Source: Flavobacterium amnicola (lineage in GTDB: Bacteria; Bacteroidota; Bacteroidia; Flavobacteriales; Flavobacteriaceae). Taken from it: DNA of 64,000 nt. The stretch is taken from assembly GCF_004122165.1 (NCBI RefSeq), contig NZ_SBKO01000002.1, positions 372,001-436,000 of the forward strand, given 5' to 3'. The notes under the pieces are model-generated. The model was given only the letters and a program-made list of their open reading frames with translations, did no database searches and was not told the DNA's origin. The position numbers and the translations under genes were made by a program. Of the stretch, positions 7,932-16,412 are shown piece after piece (position 1 is the first letter of the stretch; every line of letters begins with the position of its first letter).

Positions 7932-10928
7932 TTAATTGATAATCGCATCATAAATGATTTTTTGAATATCTTCTCTGATATTTTCTTTAGAAAGTTTATT
8001 GGTTGCATTACTATCAGGGAAAGTTCTATTCGAAAGGAAAATATAAATCAGTTCTTTCTCTGGGTCGGCCCAAGCCATAGTTCCAGTAAAACCAGTGTGA
8101 CCAAAACTAGTCACCGAAGCACAACCACAAGTTGGTCCGGCGCCTTTAATTTGTGGTTTATCAAAACCTACTCCTCTTCTATTTCCTTCTGAACAATAAT
8201 TACAGGTATTGAAATCATTCATCGTTTTTTCAGAAAAGTATTGAATTCCACCATAATTACCTTTGTTCAAAAATAATTGCATCATTTTAGCAACATCCAT
8301 CGAATTAGAGAAAATTCCGGCATGACCTGCTACTCCACCTTGCATAGCTGCCGCCATATCATGAACATAACCCTGAATGACATCATACCTAAAATACTTA
8401 TCTTTTTCAGTCGGCGGAATAATATCCTCTTCGAATTTAATTAGTGGATTGTAGCTGGTATTATTCATTCCTAACTTTGAGAAGAAATTCTCTTCTGCTA
8501 AAAGATCTAGAGAACGTTTATGATGTGTCTCTAAGTATTCTTTTAAAAGTATAAAAGTAAAATCGCTGTATCTGTATTCCTTTTTAGGCAGCAATTTGCT
8601 TTTTATTATTTTGTCAATGATAGAATCTTTATAGGTATCACGAATAAAAAGGTTTTCAGATACTTGCGTCGTGAATCCTTTTGTACTTGTCTTTCTATAA
8701 TATTTAGATAATGGGCGCTTAGTTACCGAGTCAATCGTTGATTTATAGAAAGGTTCCCACGCTTGTAATCGAGCGTAATGCGATAATAATTCTTTAAAAG
8801 TAATCGAATCTTTGTCGGTTCCTTTGGCTTTATGCACCATTTGCCCCAAACGAGTATCCATCGTAATTTTACCTTTATCGTAGTCTAACATTACATTAGG
8901 CAAAGTTCCTACAATTTTTGACAAGGAAGCAATATCATAGATGTCGCTATTTTTAACTTTAACACCATTATCATAAGTATGATAACCATATGATTTTTGA
9001 TAGACAATTTTTCCTTTACGAGCGACCAAAACCTGTGCTCCAGGGGTCATTTTTCCATCAATTGCTTTTTTAACCACGGCATCAATTTCTTTCAGTTTCA
9101 CTGAATTCATTCCAACAGTTTCAGGGTTCGAAAAGCCTAAAACATTAATTTTTTTCGTTGGCAAACCAAATCCAACTTTAAAATCTTCGTTTACAGACAC
9201 TGGAAGAACTCCTTTGGCTTCAATGGCTCCAAAGATAAGTTCTGCCGAAACTTCTTGGGCAATTTCACCGTTTTGATAGGAAACTATTATACTTTCCAAA
9301 TGCTCCATACCTTTCAAAGGCATTAAAACATAAGGTTTAGAAAATACATCCAAAATTGTAGTATTACTTTCGCTGATTTTTTGAATCCAATCCAACTCTT
9401 TAGCATTAAATTCGTGTTTTTTCCACCATGATTTATCAGAAACATGATATCCAATAATAACTTTATCGAATTTTTTCAATTCTAAGTTCAGACTATCAAT
9501 ATTGGTATGAGAAACTTCCGTAATATTCGTGTACTTTCTTAATGTTGCTAAAAATTTGCTACCTGAATCATCTCCTAGTTTCACGAATGCAATTTTATTT
9601 TTAGCATAATTCGTAATTGGCAATGTTTCATCACTATTTTTGATAACCGTAATGGCATTTTCATATAATTTATACTGTAGTGAATTACTATAGCCAGTAT
9701 TTAAGTCAGTATATAGATTTGCCGTTTCAATTGGTTTGTAATTATTTAAACCTGATTTGTACTTGTATTTTAAAATCTTTTTTACCGAATGTTCAATACG
9801 TTCATCTGTAATTAATGTGTCTTTATATGCTTGGGTAAATTTTTCGATGGCTGTAGGCACATCTTCCGCAAAAAGCATGACATCATTTCCTGCTAAAAAG
9901 GCTGCTAAGTCGATTTCTCCTGGCTTTTTAAAATTACTTGCCCCTTTCATATTTAGAGCATCGGTAAAAATCAAACCGTTAAAACCCAATTGCTTTTTCA
10001 GAATATTTGAAACTACATTATAGGAAATGGATGTCGGAAAATTTTCACGAGATTCAACACTTGGTACATTCAAATGCGCGACCATAACCGAAGCTAGACC
10101 TAAATTGAACATTTTTTTGTAGGGAAAAAACTCTATTTCGTTCAGTCTTTCTTCCGAAAAATTAACTTTTGGCAAGGTATGATGTGAATCCGTTTCGGTA
10201 TCACCATGTCCCGGAAAATGTTTTCCAGTGGCAAATACATTTTGATTTTGAAGTCCTTTCATCAAAGCAATTGCATGACTGGTTACTTCGTCCTTACTTT
10301 CGCCAAACGAGCGATTTCCAATAATTGGATTATTCGGGTTGGTATTGATATCTAAAACTGGTGCAAAATTAAATTGAAGTCCCAATCTTTTGGTTTCTTT
10401 CCCCATTTGAACTCCTAACTCTTCAATAAGTTTTAAGTCTTTAATAGCTCCCAAAGTCATGTTCCATGGATATTTATAAGTGGAATCCAATCGCATACTC
10501 AATCCCCACTCGGCGTCATTCCCAATAAACAAAGGTACTTTTGATTGTGCTTGAAAACGGTTGGTTAACTTGGCTTGACGAACGGGTCCACCTTGAAAGA
10601 AAATCAAACCACCAATTTTATAGTTTTTGACTAATTTTTCGATGGCATTGAAATGAATAGTATCTTTATTAGAATAGGCCGCGACCATAAACAACTGACC
10701 TAATTTTTCTTCAAAGGATAAAGTAGCATACACGCTGTCTACCCATTTTTTTTCAAGGGGAGAATCTTCAAATAAATTGAAACCTTCTTTGGTAACATCT
10801 TTGTACTCCATTTTTGGGGTACTAACTGTTTGTGAAGTTTTAGCAGTATTCTTTTTGACACTAGAACAATTCCATATCAGAAATGATACCAGAACTAGTA
10901 TACTTATTTTGAAAAAAAAATGTTTCAT
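7932..10928 (-). CDS. Lipoprotein fusion: GH3 beta-N-acetylglucosaminidase plus class C beta-lactamase-like serine hydrolase
   Basis: A 998-aa envelope protein with two enzymes in one chain. The signal peptide ends in a lipobox (FLIWNC, Cys21). A GH3 domain covers roughly residues 60-400. It carries the NagZ-type Asp-His loop KHFPGHGDTETDSHHTLP near residues 237-254 and the nucleophile aspartate in FTDALNM near residue 323, so it should remove GlcNAc from cell-wall fragments. A middle region around 420-590 resembles the GH3 C-terminal domain. From about 610 to the end is a beta-lactamase/esterase fold with SLSK (Ser-x-x-Lys, near 667), YSDF and GHTG. The natural job is probably peptidoglycan turnover, with the serine hydrolase acting on peptide or ester bonds. 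Last gene of a seven-gene minus-strand cluster, 9 bp after its neighbour. Confidence 0.92.
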   Translation of the reverse strand: MKHFFFKISILVLVSFLIWNCSSVKKNTAKTSQTVSTPKMEYKDVTKEGFNLFEDSPLEKKWVDSVYATLSFEEKLGQLFMVAAYSNKDTIHFNAIEKLVKNYKIGGLIFFQGGPVRQAKLTNRFQAQSKVPLFIGNDAEWGLSMRLDSTYKYPWNMTLGAIKDLKLIEELGVQMGKETKRLGLQFNFAPVLDINTNPNNPIIGNRSFGESKDEVTSHAIALMKGLQNQNVFATGKHFPGHGDTETDSHHTLPKVNFSEERLNEIEFFPYKKMFNLGLASVMVAHLNVPSVESRENFPTSISYNVVSNILKKQLGFNGLIFTDALNMKGASNFKKPGEIDLAAFLAGNDVMLFAEDVPTAIEKFTQAYKDTLITDERIEHSVKKILKYKYKSGLNNYKPIETANLYTDLNTGYSNSLQYKLYENAITVIKNSDETLPITNYAKNKIAFVKLGDDSGSKFLATLRKYTNITEVSHTNIDSLNLELKKFDKVIIGYHVSDKSWWKKHEFNAKELDWIQKISESNTTILDVFSKPYVLMPLKGMEHLESIIVSYQNGEIAQEVSAELIFGAIEAKGVLPVSVNEDFKVGFGLPTKKINVLGFSNPETVGMNSVKLKEIDAVVKKAIDGKMTPGAQVLVARKGKIVYQKSYGYHTYDNGVKVKNSDIYDIASLSKIVGTLPNVMLDYDKGKITMDTRLGQMVHKAKGTDKDSITFKELLSHYARLQAWEPFYKSTIDSVTKRPLSKYYRKTSTKGFTTQVSENLFIRDTYKDSIIDKIIKSKLLPKKEYRYSDFTFILLKEYLETHHKRSLDLLAEENFFSKLGMNNTSYNPLIKFEEDIIPPTEKDKYFRYDVIQGYVHDMAAAMQGGVAGHAGIFSNSMDVAKMMQLFLNKGNYGGIQYFSEKTMNDFNTCNYCSEGNRRGVGFDKPQIKGAGPTCGCASVTSFGHTGFTGTMAWADPEKELIYIFLSNRTFPDSNATNKLSKENIREDIQKIIYDAIIN

Positions 10929-10937
10929 GAATTGTGA

Positions 10938-11420
10938 TTAAAAAAATCTACTATGCCAGCTTTCCTCTGCAGGAACTTCCCAAGCTTCGTTAAATTCTTC
11001 TATGGTATTTACTAAATTATTAAAGACAATGGTAGAACCCGTTACGGCTTTATCTTTTGCCATTTTTTTGAAATCAATTAATGATTTATGGGCAATGAAT
11101 TCACCATTTTTAAACGTTACATTCATTTTATCTAACAAATCGACTTGGTATTTCTGCTCTAATTCTTGTATAAATTGAACGGAAGCATCGATAGAACAAC
11201 CCGTTGCTGCTTGAACCTCTTGATTTACTGCAAAAATGATAAATCTGTTATATTTAATTAGATAAGAAGCTTCTAAACTTGTTCCGTGAGCGGCCCAATT
11301 TTCAACAAAATTTTTAACAGCAGATTCAATTTCAGCCATTTCTTCATCAGAAAATTTCCGATTGGATTGATAAATCCAAATACGTGACTCTAACGGTAAA
11401 TTTTCGAATGGAATGTACAT
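10938..11420 (-). CDS. Conserved Bacteroidetes protein, function unknown (often mislabelled ABC transporter ATPase)
   Basis: A 160-aa soluble protein without signal peptide or membrane segment. The N-terminus reads MYIPFENLPLESRIWIYQSN; the protein ends in WHSRFF. Homologues in flavobacterial genomes often carry the label ABC transporter ATPase, but I see no Walker A, Walker B or ABC signature, and the length is too short for an ATPase domain. It contains one Cys-containing patch (AATGCSIDASVQ). The gene lies 24 bp after the CCG Fe-S protein gene and 9 bp before the GH3 fusion, so it is probably co-transcribed with them. Confidence 0.75.
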   Translation of the reverse strand: MYIPFENLPLESRIWIYQSNRKFSDEEMAEIESAVKNFVENWAAHGTSLEASYLIKYNRFIIFAVNQEVQAATGCSIDASVQFIQELEQKYQVDLLDKMNVTFKNGEFIAHKSLIDFKKMAKDKAVTGSTIVFNNLVNTIEEFNEAWEVPAEESWHSRFF

Positions 11421-11444
11421 TAACTTTAACTTTTAGGTAATTAA

Positions 11445-12236
11445 TTATAAATCTTGGGCGTTAGCAATTAATTCCGCAACATCCATCACTTTTACATCAT
11501 GTTCGCGTTCTTTAGCTTTGGTTCCATCAGTTAACATCGTATTGCAAAATGGACAACCGGCCGCGATGATTTCTGCCTTAGTTTCTAAAGCGTCTTCGGT
11601 ACGTTCTACATTAATGTCTTTATCTCCGTTTTCAGGTTCTTTAAACATCTGCGCTCCACCAGCACCACAACATAAACCGTTCGCTTTAGAACGCTTCATT
11701 TCAACAAGCTCCGCATCTAATTTTTGAATTAAATCACGAGGTGCTTCGTATACTTTGTTCGCACGCCCTAAATAACACGGATCATGAAACGTAATTTTTT
11801 TACCTTTAAATTGTCCGCCTTCAATAGTCAAACGTCCAGAATCCAATAATTCTTTTAAAAATTCGGTATGATGCACTACTTCATATTTTCCGCCTAATTC
11901 AGGGTACTCATTTTTCAACGTATTAAAACAATGTGGACAAGCCGTCACTATTTTTTTAGCTTCGTAGGCATTTAATACTTCAATATTCATAAACGCCTGC
12001 ATTTGAAACAAAAATTCATTTCCAGCGCGTTTGGCAGGATCACCAGTACAGCCTTCTTCAGTACCTAACACTGCAAATTCGACATTAGCGCGATTCAAAA
12101 TTCGTACAAATGCTTTGGTGATTTTTTTGGCTCTATCATCAAAACTTCCCGCACAACCTACCCAAAATAATACTTCGGGTTGTTTGCCTTGAGCTAACAT
12201 TTCGGCCATTGTAGGCACTACTAAATTTTCTGACAT
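11445..12236 (-). CDS. CCG-domain Fe-S protein (HdrB / LutA / GlpC-like)
   Basis: A 263-aa cytoplasmic cysteine-rich protein of the heterodisulfide-reductase B type. It has the paired cysteine-rich modules: ACPHCFN in the first half, then DPCYLGR, GLCCGAGGAQ and AGCPFCNTM in the second. In relatives these bind an unusual Fe-S cluster that passes electrons in thiol or hydroxyacid redox chemistry. The partner is almost certainly the membrane Fe-S protein encoded two genes upstream (12746-14086), with a small HAD gene between them. The electron donor and acceptor are unknown; no dehydrogenase gene is nearby. Confidence 0.88.
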   Translation of the reverse strand: MSENLVVPTMAEMLAQGKQPEVLFWVGCAGSFDDRAKKITKAFVRILNRANVEFAVLGTEEGCTGDPAKRAGNEFLFQMQAFMNIEVLNAYEAKKIVTACPHCFNTLKNEYPELGGKYEVVHHTEFLKELLDSGRLTIEGGQFKGKKITFHDPCYLGRANKVYEAPRDLIQKLDAELVEMKRSKANGLCCGAGGAQMFKEPENGDKDINVERTEDALETKAEIIAAGCPFCNTMLTDGTKAKEREHDVKVMDVAELIANAQDL

Positions 12237-12299
12237 ATAAAAAGGTTTAGAAGTTTAAAAGTTTAGAAATTGAATTCTAAAATTCTAATCTATTTATAA
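12237..12299. repeat. AT-rich intergenic stretch with repeated TTTAGAA/GTTTA words
   Basis: The 63-bp gap between the HAD and CCG genes is built of near-repeats such as GTTTAGAAGTTTAAAAGTTTAG and GAATTCTAAAATTCTAATC split over its length. It resembles the style of the repeats at 29886 and 45405 without matching them exactly. No promoter or terminator is evident. Confidence 0.4.
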
Positions 12300-12746
12300 T
12301 TATTTATCGTTTTCGTCATCGAATACTTCGATGGTTACATTTTTTTCAATTAAGTCTGTAAATTTCCCTCTGTAACGAGTTGCTTTTACTAAGTGATTAT
12401 CAATCCAATGGTAATTTCCACCACGTGGTTTTCCCATAATCATTCCGTGATATTTGAATCCGTTCTTTGCTAACCAAGTTTCAGTATACTCACGGTGTGC
12501 TTCTGTTCTTGAGGTAAAAAAGAAGATTATATGACCTTCCTCATACCATTTATTCAAAGTAGCCAATGCATCAGGATACACTTCCGCAGTAAGCATTCGT
12601 TCTGGTTCTTCATTTGGAATATCATCACAAATAGTTCCGTCAATATCGATCAAATAATTTTTAATTCCTGGAGGAAGTATCGGACTAATCGCCTGACCAT
12701 CTTCAGAAGCTGCAATTAATTGTTTTTCTAAATTATCACTTTCCAT
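12300..12746 (-). CDS. HAD-superfamily phosphatase-like protein
   Basis: A 148-aa protein with HAD motif I YLIDIDGTICDD (nucleophile Asp34, general acid Asp36) and motif II in FFFTSRTEAHREYTE, where a hydrophobic strand ends in Thr/Ser. The C-terminal half has GKPRGGNYHWIDNH and EVFDDE, the likely motif III/IV region. Small HADs of this build act on small phosphate esters; the substrate is unknown. Homologues are sometimes labelled phosphoheptose isomerase, which the sequence does not support. The start is the ATG at 12746, sharing one base with the stop of the membrane Fe-S gene; the 16 extra upstream codons are that gene read in another frame. Confidence 0.8.
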   Translation of the reverse strand: MESDNLEKQLIAASEDGQAISPILPPGIKNYLIDIDGTICDDIPNEEPERMLTAEVYPDALATLNKWYEEGHIIFFFTSRTEAHREYTETWLAKNGFKYHGMIMGKPRGGNYHWIDNHLVKATRYRGKFTDLIEKNVTIEVFDDENDK

Positions 12747-14086
12747 TATTGCTCGTCTTTCCAGTTTAATCGATCCATTTGATTGTATTGCCATGGTGCA
12801 CTATTGTTCTCTATATTGGTCATCATAGCATTTAGCGATTGTGGTGCAGCACTTTGCTCCATAACTAAATAACGACGCATATCCATAATTATTGATAGTG
12901 GACTGATATTTACTGGACATTCTTCCACACAAGCGTTACAAGAAGTACAGGCCCATAATTCTTCTTGGGTGATATAATCGTTCAATAATGATTTTCCATC
13001 AGGAACAAACACCCCTTTATTTTTATCCATATTATCCCCTACTTCCACCATACGATCACGAGTATCCATCATAATTTTACGAGGAGATAATTTTTTTCCG
13101 GTTTGATTAGCAGGACAAGAAGAAGTACAACGACCACATTCTGTACAGGTATACGCGTTTAATAATTGCGCCCAGTTTAGATCTTGCACATCCGAAGCGC
13201 CAAATTTAGAAGGAACCGCATCGGCATCTGGAGCAGGAGCAGCAAACGGATCGGCATTAGGATCCATCATTAGTTTTACTTCATTCGTAACACTTTCTAG
13301 ATTGTCAAATTGTCCCAATGGATTCAAATCGGCAAAATAAGTATTTGGAAAAGCCAAAATAATGTGCAAGTGTTTTGAATAATACAAATAATTCAAGAAC
13401 GCCATTACCATCATAAAGTGTCCCCACCAACCGATTCTTTCTAAAATATGTAATGTTCCTTCAGACATACCACCAAATAAAGCAGGCCCTAAATGCTGTG
13501 AAACGGTAAAACCAAAGGATCCTTGTCCTTCAAAATGAGATTTTCCGATGTTGTACAATACTTCATCAGTTCCATTCATGGTAAAAATACAAGTCACCAA
13601 TACGATTTCCATAATCAGAATCAAATTCGCGTCTTTTTTAGGCCAACCTAATAATTCGGCTTTATTTAAACGAGGTAATTTCAATAAATTTCGTCTCGCC
13701 AAAAAGGCAATAGTAGCCGTTAACGCTAAAACCGATAAAATTTCAATAAAACTGATTAAAAAAGTATAAAAACTTCCCAATCCTGATTTAAAAAAACGAT
13801 GTGAACCAAAAATTCCATCCACTAGAATTTCTAATAATTCAATTTGGGTAATGATAAAAGCAGCATACAAAGCAAAATGCAAAAGAGCTGGAATTGGACG
13901 TGTAAACATCTTTTTTTGGCCCATAGCTACTAAAGCCATATTTTTCCATCTTGCAGAAGGATTATCAGAACGATTTACATCTTTTCCTAATTTTATATTA
14001 CGAATGATTTTCTTTACGTTTTTGGCAAAGAAACCTCCTCCTATAATAAGGATTGTTAAAAATACAATGCTACTTAAAATATTCAT
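12746..14086 (-). CDS. Membrane-bound 4Fe-4S dicluster protein (HdrC / GlpC-like)
   Basis: A 446-aa inner-membrane electron carrier. The N-terminal half has several membrane spans with histidines that could bind haem b (for example PIPALLHFALYAA and ERIGWWGHFMMVMAF), like the NarI/HdrE family. The C-terminal half has two ferredoxin motifs, CTECGRCTSSCP and CTSCNACVEECP, followed by the HdrC-like ISPLSIIMDMRR stretch. With the CCG protein it forms an HdrBCE-like unit that probably exchanges electrons with the quinone pool. It is 30 bp downstream of the MCE gene and coupled to the HAD gene by TAATG. Whether haem is bound is inference. Confidence 0.88.
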   Translation of the reverse strand: MNILSSIVFLTILIIGGGFFAKNVKKIIRNIKLGKDVNRSDNPSARWKNMALVAMGQKKMFTRPIPALLHFALYAAFIITQIELLEILVDGIFGSHRFFKSGLGSFYTFLISFIEILSVLALTATIAFLARRNLLKLPRLNKAELLGWPKKDANLILIMEIVLVTCIFTMNGTDEVLYNIGKSHFEGQGSFGFTVSQHLGPALFGGMSEGTLHILERIGWWGHFMMVMAFLNYLYYSKHLHIILAFPNTYFADLNPLGQFDNLESVTNEVKLMMDPNADPFAAPAPDADAVPSKFGASDVQDLNWAQLLNAYTCTECGRCTSSCPANQTGKKLSPRKIMMDTRDRMVEVGDNMDKNKGVFVPDGKSLLNDYITQEELWACTSCNACVEECPVNISPLSIIMDMRRYLVMEQSAAPQSLNAMMTNIENNSAPWQYNQMDRLNWKDEQ

Positions 14087-14116
14087 AACGGTTAATTATT
14101 GTTGGTTTGTGGTTTG

Positions 14117-15070
14117 TTATTTTTTTGGTTCTTCAGCGGGTGCATTATACGGTTTCTCTTTTTTTCCAAATAGAGAAACATTTACATAACGGGTTGGATG
14201 AAGACGTAAATCTTGTAGTAACAATTCAAGCTCTTTAGAGGCTTTTGTAAAATTATTGTACATCGCTTCATCTTTCATCAGTTTCCCCATAGTTCCTTTA
14301 CCAGATTGCATATCAGCCAGCATTTTATTGACTCCAGCCAAAGTACCTTCTAGATTATTAATGGTTTCCGTTAATTTGGCTTTTTCTAAATCGGAAGTAA
14401 TTTTTGCAAAATTTGCTGAAGCTTTTTCGGCATTTGAAAGTGTATTACCAATTTTTTGATTATTGGCCGCTAACATTGAATTTACCTGCATTGTCGCTTT
14501 ATTTACTTCCGTCAAAGTTTGATTTAACTGTGCAATACTAGCCTTTAAATTTGCTTTCGTTTTATCGTCTAATACACTATTTAAGTTGACCACTAATTTA
14601 TCTGCATCGGTTACTAAACCTTCAATTTTTTGTTGCGTTGGTTCTAATTTATTCCCTAGCGATGAAGTTAATCCCAATTTAATATCAGCGACTAACTTAT
14701 CACCATCAGCGGTCATATTTTTATCTGCATAATTTGGAATAATGGCAATTTGCTTTCCACCTATAAATCCTGGTTCATAAATTTGAGCCAAACTTGATTT
14801 AGAAATTGGAAAAGTCTCTTCATTTATTTGCAACTCGACCAACAGTTTTCCGTTATTATTAAGAGTGATTGCATTTACTTTACCAATAATTTTACCGCTA
14901 ATGGTTACAGGTGCTGAATTTACCAAGCCTTCTACATTATCGTATTCGACAAAAAGTTTTTTGCTTTTATTAAATAAATCTTGACCTTTTAAAAAGCTAT
15001 ATCCCCAAATGAATAACAATATAGATGCAATTACAAGAATTGCTGTTTTAATTTCTCTAGTAATTTTCAA
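14117..15070 (-). CDS. MCE / MlaD family lipid-transport protein
   Basis: Substrate-binding component of an MCE lipid shuttle between inner and outer membrane. The N-terminus has one membrane anchor (residues about 9-26, ending FIWGYSFLKG), followed by the MCE domain (about 38-120) with VEGLVNSAPVTISGKIIGKV. Residues about 140-280 form a long helical, coiled-coil-like stretch. The tail ends with a basic/proline run. At 317 aa it is usual for a Bacteroidetes single-MCE protein. No MlaE permease or MlaF ATPase is next to it. It follows the amidase gene by 42 bp. Confidence 0.9.
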   Translation of the reverse strand: MKITREIKTAILVIASILLFIWGYSFLKGQDLFNKSKKLFVEYDNVEGLVNSAPVTISGKIIGKVNAITLNNNGKLLVELQINEETFPISKSSLAQIYEPGFIGGKQIAIIPNYADKNMTADGDKLVADIKLGLTSSLGNKLEPTQQKIEGLVTDADKLVVNLNSVLDDKTKANLKASIAQLNQTLTEVNKATMQVNSMLAANNQKIGNTLSNAEKASANFAKITSDLEKAKLTETINNLEGTLAGVNKMLADMQSGKGTMGKLMKDEAMYNNFTKASKELELLLQDLRLHPTRYVNVSLFGKKEKPYNAPAEEPKK

Positions 15071-15112
15071 AATAAGCTGGTTTTGTTTACAAAAATACTA
15101 ATTTACTTAGTA

Positions 15113-16288
15113 TTAATTGGTTTTTAATGCTTCGTTTAATGAAATTTTGATTCCGTTTTTGAATGCTACGATAAATGCTGAATCGTATCCTTTTTCTTTT
15201 GCTTCCGCCAGAAAAGCTTTGGATGTTTCATATTCGTTTGTTTCGCCATACATGAATTTATAGTATCCTTTTTCTAAAACTGATGAAATTTTATCTAATC
15301 CATTAAAATTTTCAGGCTTAGCATCAATTTGTGAAGCACTGGCTTTTATTTGTACTTTATAAATAACTTTTGCCGCATTAACTGCTTTAAGTTCTGGTTT
15401 TACTACCTTCGTTTTAGGCGTATCTTTTACAGGAACAACTTTTACTGGAGTTTTAACGGTAGTATCTTTAGGTGCTGGCTTTTCAGATTTCTTAATATCT
15501 AAAACAGGAACCGAGCCTCCAAAATGTTCCGCTTTCATTCTAAAAATGGCATCTGCAATGGTTTTTGCCATGTTGATTTGTCCTTCTTCTGAATTTAGAT
15601 AAGCTCCTTCTGTAGGATTAGAAATAAATCCCGTTTCAATTAGCACCCTTGGCATAAATGCTTTGTGCAGAACCATAAATGGCGCTTGTGCTACTCCTCT
15701 ATTTTTGCGATTCAATTTTTCTTCCAAATTATCTTGAATACGGCTTGCTAACTCAATACTTTGTTCGAAATATTCTTCTTGCGCAATTGTTGCGCTAATT
15801 AATGCTTCAGGTGCATTAGGGTTATAACCCGCATACTTTGACTTGTAATTATCCTCCAAAGAGATTACATTATTTTCTTTCATTGCCACATCCAAACTCG
15901 ATTTGCTTTTTGAAAGTCCCATTACAAATGTTTCAGAACCGTATGCTTCCGTATTTTTATTGGCATTACAATGCACCGAAACAAAAATATTGGCATTGGC
16001 TCTATTGGCAATGTTTGCGCGTTCCACTAAATCGATGAAAGTGTCATTATTTCTAGTATAAATAACATCAATACTAGGATCCTGCTCTAATATTTTCCCC
16101 AATTTAAGAACAATATCTAAGGTAATTTTCTTTTCTACAAATCCGTGGTAACTTGCTCCAAAATCATGAGCACCATGTCCTGCATCAAGACACACTTTAA
16201 ATTTACCACCTGTTTGTGCTGATATTATTGAAGTTACAGCCATTGCTGTAACTATAAAAGTCTTTTTTAAATTCATTCTTATTTTCAT
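15113..16288 (-). CDS. N-acetylmuramoyl-L-alanine amidase (Amidase_3) with C-terminal SPOR-like region
   Basis: Zinc amidase that cuts the bond between MurNAc and L-Ala in peptidoglycan, in the periplasm. A signal peptide covers about residues 1-25 (ending SIISAQ); an ATG at 16276 is an equally good start. The catalytic domain (about 30-245) shows the zinc ligands in DAGHGAHDFGA, VEKKITLD and SVHCNAN and the catalytic Glu in RVLIETGFISN. A Lys/Pro/Thr-rich linker (about 255-310) leads to an 80-residue C-terminal domain (IYKVQIKASASQ...) of the SPOR kind that may bind denuded glycan. It is the first gene of the envelope/electron-transfer cluster and divergent from lptD. Confidence 0.92.
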   Translation of the reverse strand: MKIRMNLKKTFIVTAMAVTSIISAQTGGKFKVCLDAGHGAHDFGASYHGFVEKKITLDIVLKLGKILEQDPSIDVIYTRNNDTFIDLVERANIANRANANIFVSVHCNANKNTEAYGSETFVMGLSKSKSSLDVAMKENNVISLEDNYKSKYAGYNPNAPEALISATIAQEEYFEQSIELASRIQDNLEEKLNRKNRGVAQAPFMVLHKAFMPRVLIETGFISNPTEGAYLNSEEGQINMAKTIADAIFRMKAEHFGGSVPVLDIKKSEKPAPKDTTVKTPVKVVPVKDTPKTKVVKPELKAVNAAKVIYKVQIKASASQIDAKPENFNGLDKISSVLEKGYYKFMYGETNEYETSKAFLAEAKEKGYDSAFIVAFKNGIKISLNEALKTN

Positions 16289-16356
16289 ATTTCTTCCTAC
16301 CGCGAATTAAAAGGTTATAATTTTATTAAATGCTTACGTATTTTTAAAAATAGATG

Positions 16357-16364
16357 TAAGTTTG
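16357..16364 (+). promoter_or_regulatory. Probable -7 box of the lptD-miaA operon
   Basis: TAAGTTTG is a perfect TAnnTTTG match. Its last three bases make an in-frame TTG at 16362; this shows that the TTG is promoter, not start codon, and moves the lptD start downstream. No clear -33 box. Confidence 0.5.
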
Positions 16365-16412
16365 TCACTTCAAAAATTAAGCCATATTTTTACAAAAATA
16401 GTATTTATAGCT

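Noticed and set aside
12747..12794. 16-codon N-terminal extension of the HAD protein
   Set aside because: It overlaps the end of the membrane Fe-S gene; the ATG at 12746 has the TAATG coupling seen elsewhere in this window.
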